The position numbers were made by a program, and so were the translations under genes. From assembly GCF_022664465.1 (NCBI RefSeq), contig NZ_JAKREV010000002.1, forward strand, positions 434,001 through 498,000: 64,000 nucleotides of DNA, read 5' to 3'. This stretch comes from Sphingomonas hankookensis. GTDB taxonomy: Bacteria > Pseudomonadota > Alphaproteobacteria > Sphingomonadales > Sphingomonadaceae. The notes beneath the pieces are model-generated. The model searched no databases and was not told the DNA's origin. It was given only the letters and a program-made list of their open reading frames with translations. Positions 26,072 to 35,998 of this stretch are shown here, in pieces. Positions within the stretch are counted from its first letter, which is position 1, and the number at the start of each line of letters is the position of its first letter.

Positions 26072-27213
26072 GCAAATGCTTCCTTCTGTCGTTTGGCGGG
26101 AGTGATCTTGCCCACTTTCGCCTTGGGTGCGTCGATGCTCTCGACCAGGTCGGCGAGGTCACGGACCGCGAACGGCCGGCCGCTGCTGCGCGCGCGGGCT
26201 GCGGCGTTGGCGAGCGCAGCGGGATCGAGGCCGAGCTTCTGGATCTGTTTCGCGAGTTCAGGCGCGGTGAACTGCGCCTGCTGGATCGAACGCCCGCCGC
26301 CCGCGGCCACGATCTCACGACAATTCGCCGTCTGGTGGTCGTCGGTCGCGCCGGGCAGCGGCACGAGGATCGCGGGACGGCCGGCGGCGGTCAGCTCGGC
26401 AATGGTCGAGGCGCCGGCGCGGGCGATGACGACATGGCTCCATGCCAGCCGGTCGGGCAGGTCGGGGAGATAGGTCGCGATCTCCGCCGGGATGCCGTGT
26501 TCGGCATATTTGGCACGCACCGCGTCGATATCTTCGATCCGCGCCTGATGCGTCACCTGCATCCGGCGGCGAAAGGCTACGGGCAACAGCGCGAGACCGT
26601 CGGGCACGACTTGGCTGAGGATGCTCGCCCCCTGGCTGCCGCCGGTCACCAGCACGCGGAAGATGCCTTCCTCGTCGAGTGCGGGATAGGGGCGTTCGCG
26701 GAGCGCCAGCACGCTTTCGCGCACCGGGTTGCCGACCAGATGGGTCTTGGGGACGTGCTTGTCCTTCAACCGGTCGACGCGTTCGTAGCTGGTGGCGATG
26801 GCATGGACGCTGCCCGCGACCAGCCGGTTGACCCGACCCAGCACGGCATTCTGTTCGTGGATGATCGTCGGCACCTTCTGCGCGAAGGCTGCGAGCAGCG
26901 CGGGGAGCGCGGGATAGCCGCCGAAGCCGATTACGGCCGAGGGGCGGAAGGTCTTGTACAGCTCGATCGCCATCGACCGGCCGGCCAGCATCTGCCGCCC
27001 GGCCTTGACCCAGCCGAGCGGACCGCCGCTCAGGCGCCCGGCGGGCAGGACATGGGTCTGGATACCGTCGAACAGGTCGGGAAAGCGCACGCCGCGTTCG
27101 TCGCTGACCAATGCGACGCGGTGGCCACGCCGGGTCAGTTCGGTCGCCAGCGCCGCTGCCGGGACCATATGTCCCCCGGTGCCCCCGGCGGCGAGGACAT
27201 AGTGCTTGCTCAT
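26068..27213 (-). CDS. murG: Lipid II synthase (UDP-GlcNAc transferase)
   Basis: Peripheral membrane glycosyltransferase that converts lipid I to lipid II. The 381-residue product begins with the glycine loop [16 protein letters not shown]. It contains [40 protein letters not shown] and the UDP-GlcNAc site [36 protein letters not shown] basic C-terminal tail (KRQKEAFA) follows. It overlaps ftsW and murC by four bases. Confidence 0.97.
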   Translation of the reverse strand: MSKHYVLAAGGTGGHMVPAAALATELTRRGHRVALVSDERGVRFPDLFDGIQTHVLPAGRLSGGPLGWVKAGRQMLAGRSMAIELYKTFRPSAVIGFGGYPALPALLAAFAQKVPTIIHEQNAVLGRVNRLVAGSVHAIATSYERVDRLKDKHVPKTHLVGNPVRESVLALRERPYPALDEEGIFRVLVTGGSQGASILSQVVPDGLALLPVAFRRRMQVTHQARIEDIDAVRAKYAEHGIPAEIATYLPDLPDRLAWSHVVIARAGASTIAELTAAGRPAILVPLPGATDDHQTANCREIVAAGGGRSIQQAQFTAPELAKQIQKLGLDPAALANAAARARSSGRPFAVRDLADLVESIDAPKAKVGKITPAKRQKEAFA

Positions 27214-28442
27214 TTCGCTCCGCTCCAGCGCTGTGGGCCGTAAGGTGAGCGGCTCAGATACGGGTTCCGGCGGGTGAAAGCGAGCAGCAGTCCCATGCCG
27301 ATCGACAGCGCGATCATCGACGACCCGCCGTACGAGATGAAGGGCAGCGTCATCCCCTTCGACGGAGCGATGCCGACATTGACCGCCATGTTGATGAGCG
27401 CCTGTGCGCCGAACTGTACGGCTAGGCCGGCGGCGGCGAGCAGCTTGAACGCGTCCTCCTCGTCCAGCAGGCGGACGAACACGCGCACGACGATGGCGAG
27501 GAAAATGATGGCGATGATGGCGCAGGCGATCAGGCCGAATTCTTCGCCGACCACCGCAAAGATATAGTCGGTATGCGCTTCGGGGAGCTTGAACTTGACG
27601 CGCCCGCCGCCGGGGCCGGTGCCGACCACCCCGCCCGCCGTCAGCACGGCGTGCGCCATATCGACCTGATAGCTGTCGGTGGCGGCGCTTGCGGGATCGG
27701 GGAACAGGAAGCCATCGATACGGACGCGCGCGGTGCCGTAGAAGGTGTAGGCGGCGGCGATCAGCCCGACGCCCGCCGCGCCGAGCAGCGCCATGGTGCG
27801 CACCGGGATGCCCGCGATCACCAGCAGCGCCGCCCAGACGCCGCAGAAAATCACGGTCTGGCCGAAATCGGGCTGGAGCATCAGGCAGCCGGCGATAACC
27901 GCGGTCAGCGCGCCGGTGACCCACAGCATCGGCAGTTGCGGGTCCTTCGCGCGCAGCGACAACAGCCACGCCGTCGTGACGATGAACATGGGTTTGAGGA
28001 ACTCGGACGGCTGGAACTGGCCGACGCCGAGGTTGATCCAGCGCCGCGCGCCGTTCGCCTCCACGCCGACGAACGGCGTGACCATCAGCGCGAGGACCAG
28101 CACCGCGGCGCCCAGCAGGCACAGCCGCCGCGCGAGCGTGACCGGCAGCATCGACACGACGATCATCACCGGAAAGGACAGCGCGATCCACCCCGCCTGT
28201 CGCCAGAAATACATCATCGGCGGCACGGTGACGTCGCCACCGGAATAGCGCACCGCCGAAGCGGGCGACGCCGCGGCGACCGCGACGAGGCCGATCGCGA
28301 TCAACACCATCGCGATCAGCAGCAGGACGCGGTCGACTTCGCGAAACCACGCGCCGATCGGCGAGCGCGCGCTGCGCCCCTGCAACGTCTCGACCCGTTG
28401 CCGCAGCGCCCGGACGTCGCGTCCGCGTACCGTATCGGTCAT
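27210..28442 (-). CDS. ftsW: Peptidoglycan polymerase FtsW
   Basis: SEDS-family septal glycosyltransferase that works with FtsI. 410 residues with a cytoplasmic N-terminus of about 40 residues and ten predicted helices. Signature stretches: NGARRWINLGVGQFQPSEFLKP, QPDFGQTVIFCGVW and PEAHTDYIFAVVGEEFGLIAC, then SKGMTLPFISYGGSSMIALSIGMG. The catalytic Asp-containing periplasmic loop is present. Confidence 0.97.
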   Translation of the reverse strand: MTDTVRGRDVRALRQRVETLQGRSARSPIGAWFREVDRVLLLIAMVLIAIGLVAVAAASPASAVRYSGGDVTVPPMMYFWRQAGWIALSFPVMIVVSMLPVTLARRLCLLGAAVLVLALMVTPFVGVEANGARRWINLGVGQFQPSEFLKPMFIVTTAWLLSLRAKDPQLPMLWVTGALTAVIAGCLMLQPDFGQTVIFCGVWAALLVIAGIPVRTMALLGAAGVGLIAAAYTFYGTARVRIDGFLFPDPASAATDSYQVDMAHAVLTAGGVVGTGPGGGRVKFKLPEAHTDYIFAVVGEEFGLIACAIIAIIFLAIVVRVFVRLLDEEDAFKLLAAAGLAVQFGAQALINMAVNVGIAPSKGMTLPFISYGGSSMIALSIGMGLLLAFTRRNPYLSRSPYGPQRWSGAK

Positions 28443-29851
28443 TGCAATGCCCCCACCGCCGCCGCGAAGGCGCGTCCCCGCGCTTCGAAATCACTGAATT
28501 GGTCGAACGACGCGCACGCCGGCGACAAAAGTACGGTATCGCCCGGCTGCGCGACTGTCGCGGCCAATTTTACCGCCTCGTCCAATGTGTTGGCGATGGT
28601 TACCGGCAGGTCGGGCGCAAGGAGCTCGGCGAAGCGCTGTGCGGCGGTGCCGATGGTGTAGGCGTGGACGATATTGCCGAAACCGGGGCGGCAGGCGTCG
28701 AGGTCGTCGGACTTGGCGAGGCCGCCGACGATCCAGTGGATGCGGGCGAACGCATTGAGCGCCGGCGCGGTCGAATCCGGGTTCGTGGCCTTGCTGTCGT
28801 CGACATAGGCGACGCCGCCTACGTCCGCGACATGTGCCATCCGGTGCGGGAGCGCACGGTAACTTTGGAGACCAGCGCGGATGGTGTCGGCGGCGAGGCC
28901 GAGCGCTTCGCAGACGGCGATGGCGGTCAGCGCGTTCTGGGCATTGTGGGGGCCAGCGAGTGCGGGGCCATAGGCAGGTGCATCGGCGGGTACGCTGATG
29001 CGGGTGGCGCGCGGCAGCGTGTCGGCGATAGCGGCCGAGGTCGCGTCGCCGGTGCCGATGATCGCGGCATGGCCTGCCGACTGCATCGCGAACAGGCGCG
29101 CCTTTGACGCTGCATAGGCTTCGAAGCCGGCATAGCGGTCGAGATGGTCGGGGGTGATGTTGAGCAGCACGGCGACGTCGCAGTCGAGGCTGTAGGTCAA
29201 GTCGATCTGGTAGCTCGACAATTCGAGGACATAGACCCCGCCCTCCGGCAGCGGGTCCTGCGCGAGGATCGGCAGGCCGATATTGCCGCCCATCCTCGTG
29301 GGGATGCCGGCCTGGTCGAGGATGTGGTGGATCAGGGCGGTGGTGGTCGACTTGCCGTTGGTGCCGGTGATGCCGACGGCCTTGTGCGGCGGCAGGTCAG
29401 CGCGGGCCTGGGCGAAGAGTTCGATGTCGCCGATGATGGGGGTGTCGCCGGCGTGGGTGACGATCGGGTGGCGGTTGAGGGGCACGCCGGGCGACACGAC
29501 GACGCCGTCGAAGCCGGTGAGGTCGATCGTCAGCGGGTCGGCAAACACCAAAGCCCTCTCCCCCATGGGGGAGTTCCGGGTCGGTTGTGCCCCCGGCACA
29601 ACCTCAACAGCGCGGGGCGCTGTTGACCCGGAACTGGTTGGGAGAGGGGGTGTCGCGGGCGCTGTCGCAGAAGAAGGCCCCTCTCCCCGCGAGCGGGGAG
29701 AGGGAGAAAGGGCGTTGCGCTTTGCCGCATCGCCGTCCCACGCGACAACCTCCGCCCCACCGGTCAGCAGCGCTCGTACCGTCGCCGCGCCGGAGCGCGC
29801 CAGCCCCAGCACCGCGAACTTCTTGCCCACCCAGGCGGCAGCGACAATCAC
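28439..29851 (-). CDS. murD: UDP-N-acetylmuramoylalanine--D-glutamate ligase with in-frame insert
   Basis: Second Mur ligase, adding D-Glu. From the GTG start (overlapping the mraY stop by four bases) it has 470 residues. Motifs: [71 protein letters not shown] and [16 protein letters not shown]. The N-terminal Rossmann domain is interrupted at about residues 47-103 by a Pro/Ser/Arg-rich stretch encoded by a palindromic element. The frame stays open and all catalytic motifs remain. This is the only MurD in the cluster, so it is probably functional with a surface loop. Confidence 0.94.
   Translation of the reverse strand: MIVAAAWVGKKFAVLGLARSGAATVRALLTGGAEVVAWDGDAAKRNALSPSPRSRGEGPSSATAPATPPLPTSSGSTAPRAVEVVPGAQPTRNSPMGERALVFADPLTIDLTGFDGVVVSPGVPLNRHPIVTHAGDTPIIGDIELFAQARADLPPHKAVGITGTNGKSTTTALIHHILDQAGIPTRMGGNIGLPILAQDPLPEGGVYVLELSSYQIDLTYSLDCDVAVLLNITPDHLDRYAGFEAYAASKARLFAMQSAGHAAIIGTGDATSAAIADTLPRATRISVPADAPAYGPALAGPHNAQNALTAIAVCEALGLAADTIRAGLQSYRALPHRMAHVADVGGVAYVDDSKATNPDSTAPALNAFARIHWIVGGLAKSDDLDACRPGFGNIVHAYTIGTAAQRFAELLAPDLPVTIANTLDEAVKLAATVAQPGDTVLLSPACASFDQFSDFEARGRAFAAAVGALQ
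29543..29713. repeat. Structured palindromic element inside murD
   Basis: About 57 codons of non-MurD sequence with a nested fold. CCCTCTCCC (29554-29562) pairs with GGGAGAGGG (29640-29648). TTCCGGGT (29574-29581) pairs with ACCCGGAA (29626-29633). Two adjacent 21-base hairpins, each with a nine-base-pair stem and a three-base loop, lie within it (29583-29603 and 29605-29625), making a three-way junction. A further 12-base-pair hairpin with a GA loop is at 29679-29704. The arms resemble the C/G-rich hairpin after ftsZ. Boundaries are inferred from where MurD similarity stops and resumes. Confidence 0.82.
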
Positions 29852-30918
29852 CGCAGCTTCAGCGTCGACAGGCCGGCCAGCGCCAGCACGAACGCCACGA
29901 TCCAAAAGCGGATCACGACCGTCGCCTCGGCCCAGCCGAGCTGTTCGAAATGATGGTGGATCGGCGCCATGCGGAAGATGCGCTTGCCGGTGCGCTTGTA
30001 CCAGAAAACCTGGATGATGACCGACAGCGCCTCGACGACGAACAGCCCGCCGATGATCGCCAGCACGATTTCATGATGCGACGACACCGCGATCGCACCC
30101 AGCGCGCCGCCGAGCGCCAGACTGCCGGTATCGCCCATGAACACCGCCGCCGGGGGAGCGTTGTACCACAGGAACGCCAGCCCCGCCCCGACAATCGCCC
30201 CGCAGAACAGCGCGAGGTCGCCCGCGCCCAGCACATGCGGAATGCCGAGATAGGCGGCGAACTTGGCATTGCCGACCATGTATACGATCAGCATCAGCGC
30301 GACCGAGGCGATAATGACCGGCATCGTCGCGAGGCCATCCAAGCCATCGGTCAGGTTCACCGCATTGCCGAACGCGACGATCGTAAAGGCGGCAAAGATC
30401 ACGTAGAACGGCCCGAGGTCGATCGCGACGTTCGAGAAGAACGGGACATAGAGCATCGTGCCGGTCTGCTGGATGATGATCCAGCTGGCGATGCCGGCAA
30501 TCAGGAATTCGAGCAACAAGCGGGTGCGGCCCGACACGCCCGCGGTGCTGGCCTTTCGCACCTTGTCATAATCGTCAAGGAAGCCGATCGCAGCGAACCC
30601 GAGCGTCACGAACAGGCACGCCCAGACGAACGGATTGGCAAGGTCCATCCACAGCAACACCGACGTGGCGAGCGAGGTGAGGATCATCAACCCGCCCATG
30701 GTCGGCGTGCCGCGCTTGGCGAGGTGGGTCTGTGGCCCATCGAGGCGGATCGGCTGCCCCTTGCCCTGGCGCACGCGCAGCCAGCCGATGAAGCGCGGGC
30801 CGATGATGAGCCCCAGGAACAGCGCCGTCGCCGTCGCCGCACCGGTGCGGAACGACAAATACCGGAACAGGTTCAGCACACCGGGAAAGCCGAGATATTC
30901 GGCGAGTTCGTACAACAT
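29848..30918 (-). CDS. mraY: Phospho-N-acetylmuramoyl-pentapeptide transferase
   Basis: Membrane enzyme that makes lipid I from UDP-MurNAc-pentapeptide and undecaprenyl phosphate. From [10 protein letters not shown] it has 356 residues and ten helices. Landmarks: [13 protein letters not shown], the [10 protein letters not shown] aspartates, [26 protein letters not shown] and the [14 protein letters not shown] histidine motif. The ATG shares one base with the murF stop. A start five codons upstream is less likely. Confidence 0.97.
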   Translation of the reverse strand: MLYELAEYLGFPGVLNLFRYLSFRTGAATATALFLGLIIGPRFIGWLRVRQGKGQPIRLDGPQTHLAKRGTPTMGGLMILTSLATSVLLWMDLANPFVWACLFVTLGFAAIGFLDDYDKVRKASTAGVSGRTRLLLEFLIAGIASWIIIQQTGTMLYVPFFSNVAIDLGPFYVIFAAFTIVAFGNAVNLTDGLDGLATMPVIIASVALMLIVYMVGNAKFAAYLGIPHVLGAGDLALFCGAIVGAGLAFLWYNAPPAAVFMGDTGSLALGGALGAIAVSSHHEIVLAIIGGLFVVEALSVIIQVFWYKRTGKRIFRMAPIHHHFEQLGWAEATVVIRFWIVAFVLALAGLSTLKLR

Positions 30919-32306
30919 CAGTCCTGGCCCCACAGGTCGGCGACGACCCGCGCCAGCCCCACCCCGTTCGATCCCTTTACGAGTACCGCGTCGCCCGGCG
31001 CGATAAGGTCGGACAGGACCTGTGCGGCGGCGGCGGCGTCGGGCACATGGACGGTTTCGATGCGGCCCTCAAGCGCCTTGGCGAGGGGAAGCATCCCCGC
31101 CCCCACCAGTACGGCGCGCGAAACGCCCGCTTCGTCGATGGGAACCGCCAGCGCGGCGTGATAGGCGTCCGACGACTCGCCCAGCTCGCGCATTTCGCCC
31201 AGCACCGCGATGCGGCGATCGGCGCGTTCGGCGGCAAGAACCTTCAGCGTGGCGCGCATCGATGCGGGGTTGGCGTTGTAGCTTTCGTCGATCAGCAGCG
31301 CGTCGCCGCCCGCCAGCGTCAGCCTGCGGCGAGCGCCACGACCGGCAAGGCCCGCAAGGTCGGCGAGCGCGAGGCCGGCAACGCCCAGATCGCCGCCGAT
31401 CGCATCGACCGCCGCCATTACTGCCAGCGAATTGGCGACCCAATGTTCGCCCGGCGGGGCGAGCGTGTAGCTGACTTCACGCGTTCCCAGCCGCGCGGTG
31501 ACGAAGCTGTCGCCGCCCGACAGGCGGACATGCTCGATCGCGCGCACATCGGCGCCTTCACGCAGGCCGAAGGTCACGATCTTCGCAGCGTGCGGCCGGG
31601 CAGCGGCGATCAGCGTGTCGCGGTGCGGGCTGTCATACGGCACGATGGCGATGCCACCCTCGACCAGCCCTTCGAAAATCTCGCCCTTGGCACGGGCGAT
31701 CGCATCTTCGCCCGTGAAGAATTCGGTATGGGCGGGTGCGATCGTCGTGACGATCGCGACCTCGGGGTGAACGAGGCGGGTCAGTTGCGACAGTTCGCCC
31801 GCATGGTTCATGCCCATTTCGAACACCGCCGCCTCTGTCGACGCCGGCATCCTGGCGAGGCTGAGCGGCACGCCCGTATGGTTGTTGTAGCTCTTGACCG
31901 AGCGATGCGCGTTGCCGTGAGTGATCCGGTCGAGCGCGGCGAACAGCGCTTCCTTGGTCCCGGTCTTGCCGACCGATCCGGTCACGCCGATGATCCGCGA
32001 CGCGGTCCGCGCGCGGGAAGCGGTGGCGAGCTGGTTCAGCGCGACCGTCGTGTCGTCGACCCGCACATGCGGGCCGTCGACCGGGCGCGACACGATCGCG
32101 CCCGCCGCCCCTTGCGCGAACACTTGGGCTACGAAGCGGTGCCCGTCGGTCGCCTCGCCCGACAGTGCGACGAACAGGTCGCCCGGTCCGACTTCGCGGC
32201 TGTCCAAGGCGACGCCGTTGGCGGTGAAATCGGTGGAGGCGGTGCCCCCGGTCGCGGCGGCGATGGCGGCGGCGGTCCAGAGCGGCCCGTCAGCCCGCAC
32301 AGTCAC
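30918..32306 (-). CDS. murF: UDP-MurNAc-tripeptide--D-Ala-D-Ala ligase
   Basis: Last Mur ligase; adds the D-Ala-D-Ala made by DdlB. 462 residues with [24 protein letters not shown] at the N-terminus, [18 protein letters not shown] as the ATP loop, [28 protein letters not shown] and [18 protein letters not shown]. It overlaps the 3' end of murE by 17 bases. Enzyme choice over MurC and MurD rests on the SYNANP motif and gene order. Confidence 0.96.
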   Translation of the reverse strand: MTVRADGPLWTAAAIAAATGGTASTDFTANGVALDSREVGPGDLFVALSGEATDGHRFVAQVFAQGAAGAIVSRPVDGPHVRVDDTTVALNQLATASRARTASRIIGVTGSVGKTGTKEALFAALDRITHGNAHRSVKSYNNHTGVPLSLARMPASTEAAVFEMGMNHAGELSQLTRLVHPEVAIVTTIAPAHTEFFTGEDAIARAKGEIFEGLVEGGIAIVPYDSPHRDTLIAAARPHAAKIVTFGLREGADVRAIEHVRLSGGDSFVTARLGTREVSYTLAPPGEHWVANSLAVMAAVDAIGGDLGVAGLALADLAGLAGRGARRRLTLAGGDALLIDESYNANPASMRATLKVLAAERADRRIAVLGEMRELGESSDAYHAALAVPIDEAGVSRAVLVGAGMLPLAKALEGRIETVHVPDAAAAAQVLSDLIAPGDAVLVKGSNGVGLARVVADLWGQD

Positions 32307-33705
32307 GCGCCACCTGTACGTCGTCGAACGGCAGGATCATGTCGCCGACGATCTGGCCCTGCTCGTGCCCCTTGCCCGCGATCAGCACGATGTCGCCCGG
32401 TTGCGCCATGTCGCACGCGGCGCGGATCGCGGCACGGCGGTCGCCGATCTCGGTCGCGTTCGGCGCGCCGGCCATCACCTGCGCGCGAATCTGCGCGGCG
32501 TCCTCGGTGCGAGGATTGTCGTCGGTGACGATCGCCACGTCGGCGCGGGCGGCGACGACCTCGCCCATCGGCGCGCGCTTGCCATTGTCGCGGTCGCCGC
32601 CGGCGCCGAACACGACGATCAGCCGCCCGTCGGCATGGGGACGCAGCGCAGCGATGGCGGCCTCCAATGCATCGGGGGTGTGCGCGTAATCGACATAGAC
32701 CGGCGCACCGTTCGGCAGGATCACCGCGCGTTCCAGCCGCCCGCGCACCGGCTGCAACCGCGCCAGTCCGGCGAGCGTCGCCGCGAGCGTGCCGCCGGTT
32801 GCCAGCACGAGGCCCGCAGCAGTGAGCGCGTTCGCCGCCTGATAGGCACCGATCAGCGGCAACTGTACCTTGTGCGTCGCGCCCTCGGCCTCGATGGTCA
32901 GCACCTGTCCGAGCAGGCTGGGGTCGCGGCCGACCAATCGCAGCGTCTCGCCATGTTCACCAACGGTGATCAGGCGATTGCCGCGGACCCGGGCGAGGTC
33001 CATCACCCGGTCGGCATGGGGATCGTCGATCCACACCACCGCGGTGCCGTCGTCGGCGAGCACTTCGGAAAACAGGCGCAGCTTGGCGGTCAGGTAGCTC
33101 GCCATGTCGCCATGATAGTCGAGGTGGTCGCGGCTGAGGTTGGTGAAGGCCGCCGCGCGGACCGGGAGCCCTTCGGTGCGATATTGCGACAGGCCGTGGC
33201 TCGACGCCTCGAACGCGACATGGGTCACGCCCTCGCGCGCCAGCCCCGCGACGTTCGACAGGAAGGTGACGATGTCGGGCGTGGTCAGGCCGGTCACGAC
33301 GCGTTCGTCGGCGGTGGTAACGCCCAGCGTGCCGATCGACGCGGCGTGGTGGCCCTGCATCCGCCACAGTTGTCGCACCATTTCGACGGTGCTGGTCTTG
33401 CCGTTGGTGCCGGTCACCGCGACGCAGGTCGGCGGGAACGGCGCGAAGAAGGCGGCGGCGGCGCGGGCGAAGGCTTCGCGCGGGTCCTGCGCGGCGATGT
33501 GGACGGCGCCTTCGACCACCGCTTCGGGACGGGCGACGACGGCGACGGCGCCGGCGGCGATGGCGGCGGGAATGAAATCCTCGCCATTGACCCGCGCGCC
33601 TTCGAAGGCACCGAAGATCGTGCCCGGCGCGACCTTGCGATGATCGATCGCGAAGCCGGTCACCGTTTGCGGTTCGTCACCGCCCGTGATCGTTCCTAAT
33701 TTCAT
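32290..33705 (-). CDS. murE: UDP-MurNAc-tripeptide synthetase (meso-DAP type)
   Basis: Adds the third stem-peptide residue. 471 residues; ATP loop AVTGTNGKTSTVEMVRQL, TNLSRDHLDYHG, and the substrate-choice motif DNPRTED. In known MurE enzymes DNPR selects meso-diaminopimelate, so the cell wall is of the usual Gram-negative type. It overlaps ftsI by four bases and murF by 17. Confidence 0.96.
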   Translation of the reverse strand: MKLGTITGGDEPQTVTGFAIDHRKVAPGTIFGAFEGARVNGEDFIPAAIAAGAVAVVARPEAVVEGAVHIAAQDPREAFARAAAAFFAPFPPTCVAVTGTNGKTSTVEMVRQLWRMQGHHAASIGTLGVTTADERVVTGLTTPDIVTFLSNVAGLAREGVTHVAFEASSHGLSQYRTEGLPVRAAAFTNLSRDHLDYHGDMASYLTAKLRLFSEVLADDGTAVVWIDDPHADRVMDLARVRGNRLITVGEHGETLRLVGRDPSLLGQVLTIEAEGATHKVQLPLIGAYQAANALTAAGLVLATGGTLAATLAGLARLQPVRGRLERAVILPNGAPVYVDYAHTPDALEAAIAALRPHADGRLIVVFGAGGDRDNGKRAPMGEVVAARADVAIVTDDNPRTEDAAQIRAQVMAGAPNATEIGDRRAAIRAACDMAQPGDIVLIAGKGHEQGQIVGDMILPFDDVQVARDCAG

Positions 33706-35417
33706 TCGACGTTCGCCAGCTTCTTCGCATCACCCGGCGCGTGCCACAGCAGCCCGCGCAATCCGGCGATGTCGATATCGGCATTGGCGTCGGGAATCAC
33801 CCCCAACAATGGACCGGTGCGCGAGATCACCCGGCTGACTACCGGTGCGGCGGTCCACGCGGCGCTGGTGAAGCCGAAGGTTTCCTTCGTCCCCTTCGGG
33901 CTGTCGAGCATCGCGATCACGACATAGCGCGGGCGATCCATCGGGAAGACCGCCGCGAAGGTCGAGACGTTGACCTTCTTCGAATAGCCACCGCCGGCGC
34001 CGACGGTTTCGGCAGTGCCGGTCTTGCCGCCGACGCGGAAGCCCGGTGCCTCCGCCTTGCGCCCGGTACCGTCGGTGACGACGAGGCGTAGCAGGCCGCG
34101 CATCTTGGCGCTGGTCGCTTCCGAAAACACGCGGCTGCCCGCCGGGGCCTGTCCGGGCTTGAGCTTGAGCATCGTCGCCGGACGCCAGATGCCGCCATTG
34201 ACCAGCGCGGCATACGCGCTGGCAAGGTGCAGCGGCGTAACCGCGATACCGTGCCCGTAAGCGGTGGTCATCGTCGTCGTGCGGCCCCAGTAATGCGGCC
34301 AGATGGTGCGCGACTTTTCGAGCTGGATATCGGGCGCGGCGTCGAAATGGAGCGAACGGAACAGCTTTTCCATCCGCGACTGCCCCATTTCGTCGGCGAT
34401 GCGCGCGGTGGCGATGTTCGACGAATGGACCAGCGTCTCGGGGATGTTCAGCCAGCGCTTCTGCGCATGGTCGTCGCGGATGCGGAAGCCGCCGACGGCC
34501 AGCGGCTGGGTCGCGTCATAGCGCTTGGACAGTGACGGCACGACGCCGGTATCGAGCGCGGCGGCCATGGTCAGCGGCTTGAACGCCGATCCCAGCTCGT
34601 ACACGCCCTGCGTCACCGTGTTCATCTGTCCGGTGTTGGCGGTCACATGGTTGGGGTTGAACGTCGGCAACGAGGTCATCGCGATCACCTCACCGGTATC
34701 GCTGTCGAGCACGATGCCACCGGCACCGCGCGCCTGGAACACCGCCATCGCGTTGGCCAGTTCGCTCTCCAGTGCCGCCTGCACGCGCAGGTCGAGGCTG
34801 AGCGCGACCGGACGTCCGCGCTCGGCCGGATCGACCAGCCGGGCGTTCAGGAACTTCTCCATGCCGCGCACGCCGCGCCCGTCCATGTCGAGATAGCCGA
34901 GCGCATGTGCCGCCATCGCGCTCTGCGGATACAGCCGCTCGGGCTCGCGACCCAGCGCGATGCCCGGCTCACCCAGCGCGTTCACCGCCTGCACCAGTTC
35001 GGGCAGCGCGCGGCGGCGCAGATAGACGAAGCCGCGGTCGAGGTTCAGCTGCGTATAATAATAGGCCGCGTCGTGATCGGGCATCAGCGCGGCGAGTTGC
35101 TCCGCCAGCTGTTTCTTGTCTCCGATCACCTTGTCCGGACGGACCGCGATCGACCATGCGTCGATGGTGCGCGCGAGCGGCGCGCCGTTGCGATCGACCA
35201 GATCGCCGCGCAGCGGCACCAGCGCCGCCTCCGCCGCGATCGCCGAGCGTGGCTCGGCGGCGACCGCCAGCAGCATCAGCCGCGCGAGGATGACCGTGAC
35301 GCCCGCCGCGAACAACAGCATCAGCACCATCAACCGGTAATGAGCGATGTTGACCAGCGTGTGGCGGCCGCCGTCGGCACGTTGCTGGTTGAGGGGGGGC
35401 GCCACGACGACGATCAC
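33702..35417 (-). CDS. ftsI: Septal transpeptidase FtsI (penicillin-binding protein)
   Basis: Class B penicillin-binding protein that crosslinks septal peptidoglycan. 571 residues: a short cytoplasmic N-terminus, a membrane helix (MVLMLLFAAGVTVILARLMLL), and the pedestal domain beginning RGDLVDRNGAPLA. The transpeptidase domain has the SxxK motif as GSAFKP, SxN as HSSNIA and KTG as GGKTGTAE. The N-terminal residues before the helix are few, and an internal start at MVLMLLF would remove a real cytoplasmic tail. It overlaps ftsL and murE by four bases. Confidence 0.96.
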   Translation of the reverse strand: MIVVVAPPLNQQRADGGRHTLVNIAHYRLMVLMLLFAAGVTVILARLMLLAVAAEPRSAIAAEAALVPLRGDLVDRNGAPLARTIDAWSIAVRPDKVIGDKKQLAEQLAALMPDHDAAYYYTQLNLDRGFVYLRRRALPELVQAVNALGEPGIALGREPERLYPQSAMAAHALGYLDMDGRGVRGMEKFLNARLVDPAERGRPVALSLDLRVQAALESELANAMAVFQARGAGGIVLDSDTGEVIAMTSLPTFNPNHVTANTGQMNTVTQGVYELGSAFKPLTMAAALDTGVVPSLSKRYDATQPLAVGGFRIRDDHAQKRWLNIPETLVHSSNIATARIADEMGQSRMEKLFRSLHFDAAPDIQLEKSRTIWPHYWGRTTTMTTAYGHGIAVTPLHLASAYAALVNGGIWRPATMLKLKPGQAPAGSRVFSEATSAKMRGLLRLVVTDGTGRKAEAPGFRVGGKTGTAETVGAGGGYSKKVNVSTFAAVFPMDRPRYVVIAMLDSPKGTKETFGFTSAAWTAAPVVSRVISRTGPLLGVIPDANADIDIAGLRGLLWHAPGDAKKLANVE

Positions 35418-35998
35418 GGCCGGGCGGCTTCCTTGCGCGCCGAACGCGCGAGGTCGGCCATCGTCGCGTCGCTCAGCAGCGTGCGGTCGAGCATCGCGAC
35501 GGCCCGCGCCTTGGCCGGCACGACGGCAGCGGTGCGGACCGCGCCGACCGGCTTCACGACCGGCTTGGCCTTTTCGGCCTTGGCCGGCGCGACGACGGGA
35601 GCGGCGGTGATGGCAGTGGCGGCGAGCGTGGGTTCGGGGGTTGCGGCGGCCATTTCCATCGGGGCGGCCGGCACGACATAAGCGAGGGCGACGTTGCCGC
35701 CTTCGGTCCGGCCCGGCAGCGATGCCAGCTGGTGTTCGCCGCCGACATATTGTTCGGCGCGCGGTGCGGCGAGCGACAGGACGTCACCGTTCCAGCGTTC
35801 GAGCTGCGCCATGTTCGCGCGGGTGTCGAATTCGGTTTCCAGCGCGCGGATGTCCTTGCGCGCCTGCACGATCGAGCGCTCGACCGCCTCGACCCGGCCG
35901 CGTTCCGCCGCGCCCTGCGAGATGACGAGATAGAAGGCCGGCGCCATCACGCCGACCGCCACCAATTTACCGAGGGTCCCGAACCCGAACGTCCCCAT
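35414..35998 (-). CDS. ftsL: FtsL-like divisome protein with long C-terminal tail
   Basis: Position between rsmH and ftsI and the layout (short N-terminus, one helix KLVAVGVMAPAFYLVISQG, then a coiled-coil-like RVEAVERSIVQARKDIRALETEFDTRANMAQLERW) identify it as FtsL. At 194 residues it is about twice the usual length because of an Ala/Pro/Val/Lys-rich tail of about 100 residues. From [11 protein letters not shown] the ATG shares one base with the rsmH stop (TAATG). The tail is likely periplasmic and its role is unknown. Confidence 0.85.
   Translation of the reverse strand: MGTFGFGTLGKLVAVGVMAPAFYLVISQGAAERGRVEAVERSIVQARKDIRALETEFDTRANMAQLERWNGDVLSLAAPRAEQYVGGEHQLASLPGRTEGGNVALAYVVPAAPMEMAAATPEPTLAATAITAAPVVAPAKAEKAKPVVKPVGAVRTAAVVPAKARAVAMLDRTLLSDATMADLARSARKEAARP

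Noticed and set aside
24113-26473. Long plus-strand open frame (786 codons) opposite murB and murC
   Set aside because: It is a GC-rich mirror frame with no family motif, while the minus-strand frame encodes complete MurB and MurC.
28439-29851. murD as a pseudogene because of the insert
   Set aside because: The frame is open through the insert, all catalytic motifs remain, and no other murD lies in the cluster.
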